Source: Adiantum capillus-veneris (lineage: Eukaryota > Streptophyta > Polypodiopsida > Polypodiales > Pteridaceae). Taken from it: a stretch of 58,000 bases of DNA. The DNA lies in NCBI GenBank assembly GCA_014529385.2, contig CM043945.1:146179741-146237740 (forward strand), given 5' to 3'. A program made the translations under genes and the position numbers. Of this stretch, positions 1-11,692 are shown piece after piece (within the stretch, counting starts at the first letter, position 1; each line of letters begins with the position of its first letter). The notes beneath the pieces were generated by a model. It saw only the letters and a program-made list of their open reading frames with translations, was not told where the DNA came from and did not search any database.

Positions 1-29
1 ACTCTAAAATGCATCATATTCTTCAGCAA

Positions 30-609
30 TCAAAAAACTCAACCATCATCATATACTATGCTATATAGCATATTAGGTCCCCCAAAACTCAAGGAAGATT
101 AGCTTTATGTTATACATTACAATTACACAATCAAAATTGAATTTGGATATCAAGAAAGCCACCAAAAAAATCATAAAAGTGTTAATTTTGGCCAAAAAAC
201 AGGATTATGCAATTCTTGTAAATTGGTCATAACTTTCAATTTTAACACTTAGCTCTCCCTACAAGCATCAAAACATGTTGAGAACTATGAAGGTCTAACC
301 TCTAGCCATCTTAACCTCACAAACATGAAGTTTAGAGTGGTATAGTTGCCAAAAATTGAAAAAAAGCCAAAAACAGGACCTGTTTTTTCACACAGTTTAG
401 GTTCAAAAATGTTGTGCAAGAGTAAGGTTAATGGTGATATAGATACTCAAAAAACAATGCTAAGTTTTTTCAGCTCATAAGGCAACTTTATGGATATATA
501 GCACCTAGAAATTCATTTTCATACTCTTCAAATAATTCAAGCAAAATGGTCACTTAACAGGACACAAAAGTCTCCAAGGACATAAAAGTGTCTTGTTACC
601 ATTCTAGTG
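30..609. repeat. R1 dispersed repeat, copy 1
   Basis: This AT-rich non-coding stretch is clearly similar, by eye, to 10,485-11,090 and more weakly to 9,020-9,490. Shared landmarks in order are a 'ccccaaaactcaagga' block, a 'gccaccaaaaaaatcata' block, 'ggtcataact', 'cacacagtttaggtt' and 'ggacataaaagtgtc'. It stops abruptly where a copia LTR fragment begins, so it is truncated or was the insertion site. No coding potential or termini were recognised. It may be part of an LTR or the untranslated region of a retrotransposon. Confidence 0.6.
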
Positions 610-680
610 TTAAGAGGAAAAAAATGCCCCAGCGGTCCTAGTGTGTTCACACACATCACTACCACATGTATATGGTAACA
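610..680 (-). mobile_element. Ty1/copia 3' LTR fragment
   Basis: About 70 bp match the outer end of the intact small copia LTR at 32,722-32,915, including 'aggaaaaaaatgcccc' and 'accacatgtatatggtaaca'. On the minus strand this is the start of the 3' LTR (TGTTACCATATAC...), directly after the decayed pol that ends at 681. The rest of the LTR is missing and R1 sequence takes its place. Confidence 0.7.
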
Positions 681-1478
681 AAGCCAAGCTGTTCCCTCTT
701 GATGAGATTCTCTCCCTAACATAGTGGTAGTGCACCTCAATGTGCTTTTAGGAGTATGAAAAATTGGGTTCCTTCGAACTGCCAATGTGCTCTGAACGTT
801 AGTGTAGATAGTGTTGGCAGTGTCCTGTCCAACACCCAACTCAACCATAAGGCATCTAAGCCATACACACTCCATGGTAGCTGTGAAGATTGCCCTATAC
901 TCAACCTCACAACTAGGAGTGGTCATAGTAGGTTTCTTCTTGCTCAACCATGATATGCATGAGCTACCAAGCATGAAACAAAAACCACTTGTGGACACTC
1001 GTGTTTCAAAACAACCAGCCCAATTTGAGTTTGAAAAAGCATGTAAGTTGGCGGCAATGATCCTCCCTTGGGATAAAACAAGACAAGATGTAAAGTGCCA
1101 CTCAAGTAGTGGAAAATCCTCTTGCCAATGCTTAGACCCTAAGCTATGCATAAATCTACTAACCTGTGAGACTGCACACTAAATATACAGCCTCGTGTTG
1201 CATACATAAATGAAGCATCCAACAACAGTTTGGTAAAGAGTGACATCTTCAGGATCACCAGCATCATGAAGACTCAATTTCAAACCTATTTCCATGGGAG
1301 TGGCAATAGGTTTGCAATCCTCAAGTCCAAACTTAGATATCAATGTCTCTATGTAGCTTTTTTGACACAAGGCAATACCACCATCACACTACTTAAACTG
1401 TATATCCAAGTAATACAACATCCCCATATCTTTCATCTTGAAAGTAGCATTCACGTCATATATTTATATATGACGTCT
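681..1478 (-). pseudogene. Ty1/copia pol remnant: end of reverse transcriptase plus RNase H
   Basis: Read on the minus strand, about 1,180-1,370 encodes the end of a copia reverse transcriptase (KFGLEDCKPIATPME, then a TLYQTVVGCFIYV block like the family's 'LVGSLIYL'). About 690-1,150 encodes the RNase H domain (NSNWAGC, STSGFCFMLGS, ISWLSKKKPT, CEVEYRA, CVWLRCL). The family normally has D at the first catalytic position, in 'D-x-D/N-W-A-G'; here the region reads N-S-N-W-A-G, so a catalytic acid appears lost. RT and RNase H lie in different frames with stops between them. The upstream RT, integrase and gag are absent, cut at the junction with a gypsy fragment near 1,478. LTR sequence follows immediately at 680, as expected for a copia 3' end. 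The gene is non-functional. Confidence 0.85.
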
Positions 1479-1760
1479 TTGGATCAACGAGCCCAGTGAC
1501 TTGCTAACTGAGGGTTTTTAAGGAGATATGGGAAAAGTCCCCTAACTCACACACGCCTATGTACAATGAAAAGGTGAGGATATCCATAGTGTTAAGTTAT
1601 TTTTGTTGGGTGAGGTGGCTCACTATAGCAAATACGGAGAGCAAAAAAATGGCTATCATTAGCCCCCCCCCCCCGATGATGGTATATTGTATGCCATGCC
1701 TTCATCAAAGACATCACCACAAACGACTCTCTTGGATAGCTCCAGTTGGACTAGAGGAAA
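1479..1760 (-). mobile_element. Inverted fragment of a Ty3/gypsy 3' end (PPT plus LTR start)
   Basis: The reverse complement matches about 18,510-18,745 of the gypsy element in this window: the end of the internal region ('ataccatcatc'), the polypurine tract (a C12 run at 1,663-1,674 on the plus strand), then the LTR start TGATAGCC (plus-strand 'ggctatca' ending at 1,658) and about 175 bp of LTR. It is a second, inverted, partial copy of the same family. Confidence 0.75.
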
Positions 1761-2177
1761 TGACAACAAAAATGACGATCACAAAGACCAAGAAGAAGAC
1801 ACATTTGCAAATGAAGACTACAACAACAAATTTTACAACAACAATAAAGCAAGCAAAGGCAAGGGGACCAATCCTCCTACTACATAAATATACTAGCACC
1901 ATTTGGTACTGAATCTCCAAACACAACATTTGACTTTTGTATCTGTACACTAAAATTGACTTTGCTTTGTCCTACCACCTTGTTGACAACTATTCTCCAG
2001 GGTGGGGGGGGGACTTTGACATCCTCAACCTAGTTGACAATCCTATAGGGAGGATAATTGACATACTACACCCTACTAATACTACTCTCTAGGGGAAGTA
2101 CACTACTCTCTTAGCCTACCTAGATGGGAGACATAGACCCCACTGGAAGGGAATTTGAATTTGGTGTTATCAGACAC
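1761..2177. other. Unassigned sequence, probably retrotransposon internal 3' region
   Basis: No gene could be recognised. A short plus-strand open frame at 1,687-1,887 is Asn/Lys/Asp-rich, shows no known domain, and starts inside the inverted gypsy fragment. A G-run lies near 2,003. The stretch leads directly into a purine-rich tract and LTR-like sequence at 2,178, so it may be the 3' untranslated part of a copia element. Confidence 0.3.
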
Positions 2178-2590
2178 AAAAGGGAAGGCTTGTTAGGATT
2201 GTGACTTGATCACAAGTCCTCATGGGAGACATCCCTTGCACACTATGAATAGATACAATGAACCTGTGACTAGCTACCTTGACTAGCTTTAGTATATGCT
2301 CACATACTCTACCTTTTGACCCCTTGTCTCCTCCACATACACCCTCATTTGAGCATCAACGGGCTTGCTAGCTGATTTAGACCTTTAGGGGTTTGCCAAC
2401 ACATCACCAATGATTTCACCAAGATGCCTTTGATATGCTCTATAAAAGAGCCACTGTTGTTCTCACAATTAGGTTGAATCAATCAATCCTAGTATTCTAT
2501 TTTGTATCTCTTTATTATGTATGTTTCATTGCTAAATATCCATTTCTTGTGGTGTGTGTGATTAGTACGAATCACTTCATTATCCACAGA
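2178..2590 (+). mobile_element. Probable copia-type 3' LTR with polypurine tract
   Basis: A purine tract (aaaagggaagg, around 2,178-2,188) is followed at 2,191 by TGTTAGGATTGTGAC, a typical plant copia LTR start. A TATA box (tataaaag) lies at 2,441 with a plausible transcript start just after it. The LTR runs to about 2,590. No second LTR was found, so it is solo or truncated. Confidence 0.5.
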
Positions 2591-2599
2591 CCATGAATG

Positions 2600-2731
<132 letters not shown>

Positions 2732-4004
2732 GCACCCCTTAGGCACTTATACACTACAAGAGATTGCTTAAATTCTGAAGTTAGATTATCAATGTCAATG
2801 GCGGGCGTCAGTATATGTGTAGGTAAATCAAGTTTAAAAAATATAAATTTTCAAATTTTTGACAAGTATACCAGTGAAAATATCGGCGCACAAATTGATG
2901 TACATACCGACGCCTATTACATCGTCAGTACCGGCAGACATATCGACGTCTGTACTGGCAGATTCTACAAAAACAGAACCCACGGGTTTCTCCTGTGCAT
3001 TTTGCTCCTTTATTCTCTACCTCTCTTGCACTCCTCCTCCTCGCTTGCTGCTGCAGATCTACTGCCTCATGACTTGTCGGAGTTGAGATTTTCACTCATA
3101 CGCTGCTCCCCATCAACAAGGTAAGCTTCTTTTCAAGTTTCCTAGTAGATTTGTTCAATTTTGTGTGTGTTTGTAACGTAGTGTGTGTGTGTGTGTGTGT
3201 TTGCAGGTTTGAGGATATTTTTTCAATCATTCCTTGCTCAAATAGGCTGCATGTGAGTTTTCTATCATTCTTTTTTGTTGCATACACACATACACACACA
3301 CACATTCAAATAAACATGCAAGCAAGTAAACAAAAATACACACTAAACAATATAAACACACCATATACGACGCACACAAACATTTTTCATTTCAAAACAA
3401 AAAGTAAAATCAACTTTTATTATTTTATAAATAATATTAATTAAAAATCATCATTAAGAAAAGAAAGAAACGACATTTTATCATTAAAATAAAGATTTAT
3501 TTTGATTTATATTATCTAATAATTAGTTATGTGTAAATAAATTTAGAAATTAAAAAATTTATCAAAGGTTAGCTGCTTAATTAGAGCTAGCTGCTTACAT
3601 ATTGAATTGTTTGGCAGAGCTCGTTTAGTCCTACACGTGGCTTGGCTAGTTTTGTTATTTAGTCACTTAGCGGCTTAGGGCTAGTGGTGTAGGTTTAATC
3701 GATATTCAGACGGTTTATTAGGGCTTGCTGTGTAAAAGTAGCCGCTTAGATATTTAGTCGCTTAGTATCACTTGTGTCGGACTACTCCTTCCTCATGCTG
3801 TCGAAGGCTACACGCTTAGGGCTAGCTGCTTAGTGTTAGACACTTAGTGTTAGCCGCAAATGGACTTCAACAAACAAAGTAAAATAATGCAATTGGACTT
3901 CAGTAGCGCACACAGACTGAAAAACGCAAACAAATTTAAAAAACAGACTTATGTCAAACCCTAATATATAGGCATTAATGACAAGATTATTACCCAATGG
4001 TCCT

Positions 4005-4042
4005 GATATCTGTGCACCTCTAGACTGAGGTGTGCAGGGATC
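4005..4042 (+). promoter_or_regulatory. Conserved stem-loop, CACTA-A copy 1
   Basis: A 16-nt arm GATATCTGTGCACCTC, a 6-nt loop TAGACT, then the arm GAGGTGTGCAGGGATC. As RNA it pairs over 15 of 16 positions (one A-G mismatch) when G-U pairs are allowed. Relative to the CACTA-1 copy, the seventh pair has changed from C-G to U-A on both arms. Confidence 0.65.
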
Positions 4043-4283
4043 GGACATGGCTAGAAAATGTGAGGTTGTTAGAGCTAGCGGAAAATGGTAGAAAAATCAC
4101 AAAACGGACTTCAGAAACACAACAATCTTCATAAATGACTTGTATACTTCAAAAATGCAAAGGGACTTTGACAAACAAAGTAAAATAACGCAACCGAACT
4201 TCAATAGCGCACAAAGACTGTGCAAACAGATCCCAATATATAGGCAATGACCAATAAAGAAAAGATTATTACCCGATGGTCCT

Positions 4284-4321
4284 GATCTTCGTGCACCTCT
4301 AGACTAAGGTGTGTAGGGATC
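4284..4321 (+). promoter_or_regulatory. Conserved stem-loop, CACTA-A copy 2
   Basis: Arms are GATCTTCGTGCACCTC and AAGGTGTGTAGGGATC around the loop TAGACT. It is the most decayed copy, with two A-C mismatches and several G-U pairs. Confidence 0.55.
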
Positions 4322-4556
4322 GAGCATGGCCAAAAAATGTGAGGCTGTTAGAGCTAGCGGCAAATGGTAGAAAAACCGCAAACGGACTTAAAAAATGCAA
4401 CAGTCTTTAGAAATGACTTGTGTACTTCAAAAATGCAAACCGACTTCAACAACAAAGTAAAAAAATGCAATCGGACTTCAATAGCGCACACAGACTTCAA
4501 AAACCCTAATATATAGTCATTGACCAATAAAGATGAGATTATTACCCGATGGTACT

Positions 4557-4594
4557 GATCTCCGTACACCTCTAGAGAGAGGTGTGCAGGGATC
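4557..4594 (+). promoter_or_regulatory. Conserved stem-loop, CACTA-A copy 3
   Basis: Arms are GATCTCCGTACACCTC and GAGGTGTGCAGGGATC around the loop TAGAGA. The tenth pair is A-U here where other copies have G-U, so pairing is kept. It lies 108 bp upstream of the TNP2 ATG at 4,702. Confidence 0.65.
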
Positions 4595-4701
4595 GGGCAT
4601 GGCTAGAGAATGTGCGGCTGTCATGTATTGTCATATAGTTAGTGGTGTGTACTTATAACAAGAGTGATTTATTCATTTGTTGCATCATTGGTAGATAAAG
4701 T

Positions 4702-7400
4702 ATGGACGATAGGATGTCATGTCCTTGTGCATATTGCAAGCATTAGATCGTTCAAAAACAAAAAAATTACAATCAGTACATACACAATAATGGTCTCTTT
4801 CCCTTAGAGAAACTACAAGACCTTCATTATCGATCTCATGGTTTGGAGGCAGTAGATCAACCTTTGCAAGTAGATATTGCTCTAAATTCATCCCAAAGAA
4901 GATAATTATCAAACAAACAGCCATTGACGGAGCCCACCCCACCAATACCTAATTCCACATTTCAAGAAGTAGAGATGGAGCAGATGTTAGACACGTTCTT
5001 TGACATGGAACCCATTATTGAAAACCTAGAAGGTGACAACATTCAAGGAAACACTACGCACCAATCTCAGTCATCCCATCCATATTGACGGCATGATAGC
5101 AACAATAAAGAGGGCAAGATGATGCAAACTCTTGCATGTATGCTGCTTTACAATGGTGCAAAAATATCAGTTCTCCGTACCGCTTTGGCAATGCTTAATT
5201 TGCAGTTTGTCTACGGGTGGTCTGACGCCTCTGTCAACAGAGCATTTTAGGTAATTACATTGTATCCTAAGCATGTCAAAGTGCAAAGTACAGTTCAAAA
5301 TATGATTGTTGTGTTCACTTGTTGATGTCATGACGGGTTGCTCAATGAGCAAATCTTACCGGAAGGCAATCACATGTCCCCTACCCATCTAGCTGCTAAA
5401 AAGATTCTTACTAACTTGGGCTTGGATTATCACAAAGTACATGCATGCCCTAATGATTATATACCCTTTGAAATGAGTATGAAAATTTGAAATAGTGTGC
5501 CAATTGTGGATCAAACAGGTATAGAGAGGACACACAAGGAAAATTTATTCCTGCAAAGTTCCTTTGACACTTTCCTATCATTCCAAGAATAAAGAGCACG
5601 TTCAAGTGCAAGTCTATAGCCGCTTTGATGACATGGTACCAGCTGACTCTCGTGCATGGAAGCACATAAAGGAAAGATAGCCTACATTTAAGGATGAGCC
5701 TTGACGTATCCGTTTTGGTCTGGCAATGGATGGAGTAAACCCATTTGGATTACAGAGTTTGTCATGGAGCATGTGGCCTATTTTCTTGGTTAATTATAAT
5801 CTTCCACCATGTCTAGCTATCAAGCAGGGCAATCTGTTGTTGTCATTGATCATCCCAGAAAAGTACAAAGCAAAGGAGAGCTCCAAATCTTGTGGACATG
5901 GATCAATGTGGTTGACATGTCCCAACCAATCGGACGATGAATTGTACATATGCAAGGCATTCTCACACGGACATATGCTATTCTTGGCTATCCCAACGCT
6001 TTTATATTTTAATTTTATGATTTTTAAGGCTTGAGTTACTCGAGCAATCATGCATATCCGAAATGTGGTCCTCAATTTGGCTTTCGCCACTCTGATCATT
6101 TGAGCAAGATAGTTTATGAGGAACATGGTAGATTTTTGGATGAAGGACATGAGCTACATGGACCAAACATATGCAAACATGACATGCATCCACTAAAAGT
6201 GAGTGATTGGAAAAACATGTAGCTGGATAGGGGAGATTTCATGCCACGCGGCATGAAAATACTTTCTATGTCATGAACTCTCACATTGGAGTGACCTATT
6301 GATTAGTCATCTGCTTGAACCAATTCACATCTTCAAGGATGTGGGGGAGATAATATGGAAAACCATCACTAGAAAAAGTGAGATCAAGGCCAAAACAGAT
6401 GACTTACAGATTGTGGGTCAAATGCTAGAGATGTGGCCTCAACTTAAACCCAATGTAAAGTTTGCTATACCAAAAGGTCCATGGGTTTTGAGTCGTGCAA
6501 AAGAGCAACAAAAGAAGAAAATTATATCTTCATTCAATACTCCCACTGGATGCATGTGATGTTTGAAAATGGATTTTACTATAGATGACAATCTTAGTGG
6601 TCTTAAGTCCCACAATTGGCACAAATTTTTACAGTTTATCTTACCAATTTCCATAAGTATGACAAATGACATTAGAAGAATAATATATAAAATCAGTGAG
6701 TTGGTACGTTGGATCAGTTCAAAAGAGATAAGAAAAGACATCATTGATGTAGCACGCTTAAATGCTATTGAAGCAGTGTGTATGGTGGAGAAGTACTTTC
6801 CAACGAACATTTTTACCATCCAAATGCATCTACTTGTGCATGTGGTTGATGAAGTTGCAATTGCTGGGGTAGTCCATAGCAGGTGGATGTTCTTCTTGGA
6901 GAGATTCATGAAAACTTTAAAGGGTTCATTCGTTAAAGGGCTCGCCTCGAGGGTAGCATGACCGAAGGATGGCTTGTACAATAGTCTCTTGTTCTCATCA
7001 GTGAATTTTTGGGCTCAATTGATCCAGACATGCCCTGAATGTGGACTACTGAAGTCAATATCAAGGTGACAAGAGACAAGCCATAGGGACAAGGCATCAT
7101 TATGAAGATGGATATCACAATGCAAGAAAAGGTTATGAGATTTTGTCTTCTGAACTCAGACATCATGCAAAAGTAGCTAGAGAGGTATGAAGGGGAAAAG
7201 AAACAACGCTTCATAGAGCGCTTGCAATTCAATCGCAACTGTGTCATCTTCAGAAATTGCCTAACTTTCCAACTGGGCGGTCCCTAGATGGGACAATCTC
7301 AGAGGCAAAGAGGAACAAAGTCTTGATTACTAGAGAGGAAGATGTAATGGAAATGGCCATGAAATTTGAGAATAGCGAAATTAAGAGAAGTAGAGTGAGC
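4702..7400 (+). pseudogene. TNP2-type CACTA transposase pseudogene (CACTA-A)
   Basis: TNP2 (Transposase_21 family) proteins cut and move CACTA elements in the nucleus. The ATG at 4,702 opens the same MDDRM-S/A-CPCA-Y/H-CKH start as CACTA-C; this Cys/His-rich region resembles the transposase-associated N-terminal domain. Family blocks follow in order: the 'MDGVNPFG..SWSMWP' and 'VNYNLPP' blocks (5,726-5,880), the 'HLL.PIHIFK' block (6,300), the 'GLKSHNWHKFLQFILP' block (6,600-6,650), and 'HSRWMFFLERFMKTLKGS' near 6,880. There are many stops, starting at the 15th codon, plus several frameshifts. The last C-terminal exons found in CACTA-1 are missing after about 7,390. It cannot make transposase. 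Confidence 0.85.
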
Positions 7401-8445
7401 ATTTTTATGAGACTACTTTGAGAACATAGAGGGTGGACTTAATTAGCGGTAGCAACATAGCCATTATACTTAATTAGCTTGTCATGAACAATACTTTTGC
7501 AAGAGAGAGAGAGAGAATTAGAGAACTTGACAACAGTTGAGGATTGGATTTATGTGGAGCTGGTTCCCCCTCCAATAGGCTTTTGTATTATAGATTCTCC
7601 CATAAAGAGAGACTTGGTATAATACAATCTTTGTGTTCCTTGTGACCTTGGTGATGCTATGAATATGGAAAGATTCATGCATCACGAGCATAACATAAAC
7701 TTTGTAAAGAATTAACCATCCCTGGCCTCAGTCCCAAGGCCTCAAACATCATCAAAGGTGGAGAGAGCTAGCAGGGAATGAGGAAGAAGAAACATTCATA
7801 GAAGAAAGAAATAGTTCACTTGTCATTATTCTTCTTGCTAGCATACATAATATCATAGTAATGAAGATGGAAAGCTTAAGCATTGAAGCATGGCTCTTGG
7901 TTGGATTTGCATTCCATAGCCAAGAGTGTTGGTGTAGGCTCTCAACTTCTCAACAAGCTTATAGAAGGAGATGGAGTTCTTCCACTTTCACCAAGTGAGA
8001 ATGTGTGAAAAATGAGTGTGTTCAAGGGTGTATACCCCCAATGATACCCTTTGCTTGCCTTGGTCGGCCCCTCCTTGTAGCTCAAGCTTGAAGCTCATTG
8101 GACCCCTCTAAGACTAGCCAATCACATGCACAATGCATTTCAAGCAACATGGGTAGCCTTTGTACAAGTGTCCTCCTTACCCCTTTGAGAGAGATAACTT
8201 GGAAATATCTACATATTTCTTGAATTGAGGACCCCTCTTTAGCCTAGCTAACAGGATTCAAGCACACCATGTGGCTCAGCATAGGGAGAGATTGACATGT
8301 GTCCATGTGCCCCTTGAGAAAGGGGGTGCCCTTTGGGTGAGTGGGAGGTTAAGTCAAAGATTCCCCTAACTTTGGGGCTTTACCCCTCCTTTGTAGAGTC
8401 TATTTTTGACTTAAGCACCTTACCTCCCATGCATGGGAACCTTCT

Positions 8446-8552
8446 CAAGCACCTTAGTCATCAAGCATGACAAGCACCTCAATCACCTTACTCATCAAGC
8501 ATGACAAGCACCTCAAGCACGTTAGTTAGCAAGCATGACAAGAACCTCAAGC
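8446..8552. repeat. 34-bp tandem repeat, three copies
   Basis: The core 'aagcatgacaag' recurs at 8,463, 8,497 and 8,531, an exact 34-bp period, within 'cacctcaa' and 'ccttagtcatc' text. Confidence 0.85.
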
Positions 8553-8669
8553 TTGGGTCTGGTTCCCACCTCAAGCTCAACCCTAGCTTGCCTAAGATCC
8601 TATGTCTAAGGACTTTTAACACTAACCTTTGGAGGTCTTTAATGAAGCTAAGGTCTTTTAAGCTCTATT

Positions 8670-8960
8670 AGATGCACACTGCTCTTTGATAGACTATCTT
8701 CTTTTGGACCCCTATTGAGATGTAACCATCTTCCTCTTAGTCCCGTGGTGAGATAAGTTTAGAAGAACTTATTACATATTGCTCTTTGGTAAACAATCTC
8801 CTTTTGGACCCCTATTGAGATGTAACCATCTCTCTTCTTGGTCCCGTGCTGAGATAAGTATAGAAGCACTTATTACACATTGCTCTTTGGTAGACAATCT
8901 CCTTTTGGGCCCCTATTGAGATGCAACCATATCTCCTTTTGGTCCCTTATTGAGATAGGT
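8670..8960. repeat. 100-bp tandem repeat, three copies
   Basis: The block beginning 'gctctttg' recurs at 8,681, 8,781 and 8,882. Each copy is followed by 'cccctattgagatg', 'aaccat', 'ggtccc' and 'tagaag'. The copies differ at scattered positions, so the array is not recent. Confidence 0.85.
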
Positions 8961-9019
8961 CTAGAAGGATCTAGTGATGATTCTATTCGTACAATCAAAA
9001 TTTCCTTTCTATAACATAT

Positions 9020-9490
9020 ACATTGCCAAAAAAAATGATCAAAGAGTTAAATTTGTCTATAAATCTTCATGGCACGATTTTCATACATAGGCCATAACTT
9101 CAAATATATAGAGTAATCATACATTCCAAGCATGTAAAAACCTTTATAATGACAAAAGATACTTATGTAACACCCTAGAACTCACTAAGAGGTGTTTTAG
9201 GGTGGTCTATGGCCAATGTTATTAAAAATGTGGAAAAACAACACAATTTTTTGGCACAGTTTAGGTTGGAAAATGCTTATGAAAGACAATTCTAAAGTTG
9301 GAATCCATAGCTCAAAAAATTTTCAAGAGTTTTTGAGCTTATAAGCTATCTTTGTGGATATCAAACACTCTAAAACCTCATTGGCATCTCTTGCAATAAT
9401 TCTAAGAAATTGCTTGGTTAAGAGGATATAAAAGTGTCCTATTACCAATGATGTTCTGAAATGTTTTTTATTTTTTTGAGGTTGAGAGGC
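9020..9490. repeat. R1 dispersed repeat, diverged copy 2
   Basis: This stretch shares with copies 1 and 3 the ordered landmarks 'ccataact', 'catgt', 'cacagtttaggtt', 'gctcaaaaa', 'aagaggatataaaagtgtcc' and 'tgttttttattttttt'. The left boundary is uncertain. Confidence 0.45.
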
Positions 9491-10484
9491 TTTAATCCTA
9501 ATGTATAAAAAGGTAAACTTAATGGCTTCAAAAAATATATATTCCCCCCCTATACAAGGACACTCTAAAAAAGAGGGAAAACTATCAAGGGAAAATATAA
9601 AAAAGAAAATTACAAATTTATGAATGTGCATTCGATCATCTCCTTCTTATATGGACACAAAAAGTCTTTTGACTTTCCACTTTCATGGTCTTTTCATTTC
9701 CTAAACTCACCCCTCACTTAACACTAGGTTGGTAACCTAACAAGACATAAAAGTGTCCTTTCAGGGTTTTGAAAAAAACCTCCAAAACCATAGTAGATCC
9801 ACTCCTTTTATAAAATCCTTTCATGAGTTTATAGTTCAAGGCCTACTACACATGGAAAAAATAAGAAACTTGTAAAATTTCTCATCTTTTGGTCACACCA
9901 AACCTCCAAAGTTGATGGACCAGTACATTTTCATCAAAACAGTCATTTCTTACGTTTTGTTGCATAAAAATAAGATTAGGGATTTTTGTAGGACTTGAGA
10001 TAAATTCCCTAGTTAACTTCAATGGGTTGGTGATCAGAATATATGATTGCTTCTCACTCACTATTTTTTGTTTTGCCAAAAGAAATAGGTACAAAAAAGT
10101 TGAATTTTTACCATTCTGCAAACCTATCATCAAAGTTTCTATAGCCACGCTCAATACAAATAATATATGCATGTTTTCTTAGTTCTTTATTGTCCTTTAG
10201 GTTCATAAGGATCCGTGGAGCATGTCAAAAGAATAATACATCTCTTACCAAGGGGAATCTTGGGGACAAAGATGAAGTGCTAAATACAGCAAACATGAAA
10301 AAATTGGGTTCAACATTATGAGTTGTAGAATCCCATAGAAACTATTCAATATCTATCCAAATTTGATCCTTATGACTAGATATGGTTACTACCTACAAAA
10401 TTCATGTAGTTGTTACAAGAAACTAACAATATTGAAAAAGCTATACTTGATATACTAGAATGTTCCGTTTTCTTCTGTAATTGA
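9491..10484. other. No gene seen between R1 copies
   Basis: AT-rich sequence with no recognisable gene, terminal repeat or tandem array. A 'gacataaaagtgtcc' motif at about 9,744 also occurs in R1, so this stretch may belong to the same or a related element. Confidence 0.35.
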
Positions 10485-11090
10485 AAAAATCAACCATCGT
10501 TGTCTACTATGCAAAATAGGGTATTAGGTGCCCCAAAACTCAAGGAATATTAGCTTTATGTTACAATATGCGACATAGAAAATCAAAACTGCATTTGGAT
10601 ATCATGAAAGCCACCAAAAAAATCATAGAAGAGCTAAAATTGGCTAAAAAACAGGATTTGATAATTTTTGTAATTTGGTCATAACTTACAACTTTAACAT
10701 TTATTTCTCCCTAGAAGCATCAGGACATGTTGAGGACTACTAAAGATAGTTCTCTAGCATTATAGACCTCACAAACAAGAATCTAGAGTCGTATAGTTGC
10801 AAAAAGTTGGAAAAAGCAAAAAACAGGACCGGTTTTTCCACACAGTTTAGGTTGTGAAATGTTGTGCAAGGACAAGGTTAAAGATGGAATTGATATTCCA
10901 AAAAAATGTCGAGTTTTTTTCAGCTCATGAGACAACTTTGTAGACAGATAGCACCTCAAAATCCATTTTGAAACTCTTGACATAATTCAAGGAAAATGGT
11001 CACTTAACAGGACATAAAAGTGTCCCATTACCAACCTAGTGTTAAGATGTTTTGAAAGGTTTTTTATTTTTTCAAGATTGGAGAGACCTA
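10485..11090. repeat. R1 dispersed repeat, copy 3
   Basis: This is the clearest partner of copy 1. It is the same sequence from 'tctactatgc' through 'ccccaaaactcaagga', 'gccaccaaaaaaatcata' and 'ggacataaaagtgtcc', and extends past the point where copy 1 is cut, to 'ttttttattttttcaag'. Confidence 0.65.
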
Positions 11091-11692
11091 CTCCGTATTT
11101 TGAATTAAAGTTTCCCTTCTTGGTTTAAAAAATTTAATGTAAAACAAAAATTTTGAATTAAAATACCCCTCCTTTTGAATGCATGTAGAAACTTCCCCTC
11201 CTTGTGCCTATGGTAGTTGATTCTCTTACTTGTGTGTGGCACACATAGATGCTACTTGCTTGCATGGCGGCATTGCCTATTGTGATGCTTATAGTTGTCA
11301 ATGCTATCTATGCCGCTTGTTGATGGGGGTGTTGATGGACCTTGTGGGGCGTATATTCCAACATCCAATTTCCTTTCTGGATAATTGTTGGTCTTGAGGA
11401 ATATGACAATAATTGAAAAAATATATATCAAGAATAAGGAGGGTTCTCCCACTCACAATATCATGAGGCACCCCCTAAAAGAGGTGTAGGTGAGGTGCCT
11501 TCTAAGGTTAGGTCAATAGATATTTGTGTTAGTAGGTTAGTAGTTAGTGTTTAGTAATCACTAAAAAAAGTTAATGATATGTTTACAATGAGTTGAATGG
11601 CTGAAGGAAGAGGGGTGAATGAGGTGAGGGAATCCTTGTGATGGTGAATCCTTGAAGAATTAGCTTGGATTTACCTTGTATAGATCGTCAAA
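11091..11692. other. No gene seen left of the gypsy LTR
   Basis: Low-complexity AT-rich DNA with one pyrimidine-rich section. Nothing coding was recognised. The gypsy LTR similarity begins abruptly at about 11,693, so this sequence sits where the first 550 bp of the left LTR should be. Confidence 0.4.

Larger units (their letters stand above)
3836..4640 (+). repeat. Tandem leader repeats of CACTA-A, about 275 bp units
   Basis: Three imperfect units, with stem-loops spaced 279 and 273 bp apart, carry in order 'agagctagcgg', several copies of a 'cggacttca' motif, 'attgaccaataaag', 'attattaccc', the stem-loop, and 'gctagagaatgtg'. Similar units precede TNP2 in CACTA-C (55,280-56,070), and a single one precedes it in CACTA-1 (about 25,540-25,650). 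This is probably the promoter/leader of the transposase gene. Confidence 0.75.
2752..7440 (+). mobile_element. CACTA-A: decayed CACTA DNA transposon, right end missing
   Basis: The left terminus CACTACAAGAG at 2,752 is followed by subterminal sequence (gcgggcgtcagtatat, then GACGT/CGACG motifs at 2,880-2,960). This subterminal sequence is homologous to the left end of CACTA-C (52,720) and, inverted, to the end of CACTA-B (37,259). The 5' leader contains AC-rich tracts (3,164-3,300), a tandem region with a conserved stem-loop (3,836-4,640) and a TNP2 pseudogene (4,702 onward). TNP2 similarity fades near 7,400 and no right inverted terminus was found, so the element is truncated. The boundary at 7,440 is approximate. 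The 3 bp before the terminus are ATA; no partner duplication could be identified. Confidence 0.8.
7440..9019. other. No gene seen; unidentified interspersed sequence
   Basis: I see no coding similarity in either strand. The stretch holds a short GA run (7,500-7,514), pyrimidine/purine-rich text and the two tandem arrays listed separately. It may be LTR or untranslated sequence of a retrotransposon, but no termini were recognised. Confidence 0.4.

Noticed and set aside
811-1182. Plus-strand open frames at 756-1,182
   Set aside because: They are the antisense of the copia RNase H region, which has clear family motifs on the minus strand.
4005-4042. tRNA or 5S rRNA gene at the stem-loop repeats
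   Set aside because: There is a single hairpin only, with no cloverleaf, no internal A/B boxes in the right order and no 5S-like length.
9323-10172. Minus-strand open frames at 9,323-9,631 and 9,882-10,172 as genes
   Set aside because: They are AT-rich low-complexity translations without motifs, overlapping or next to the R1 repeat.
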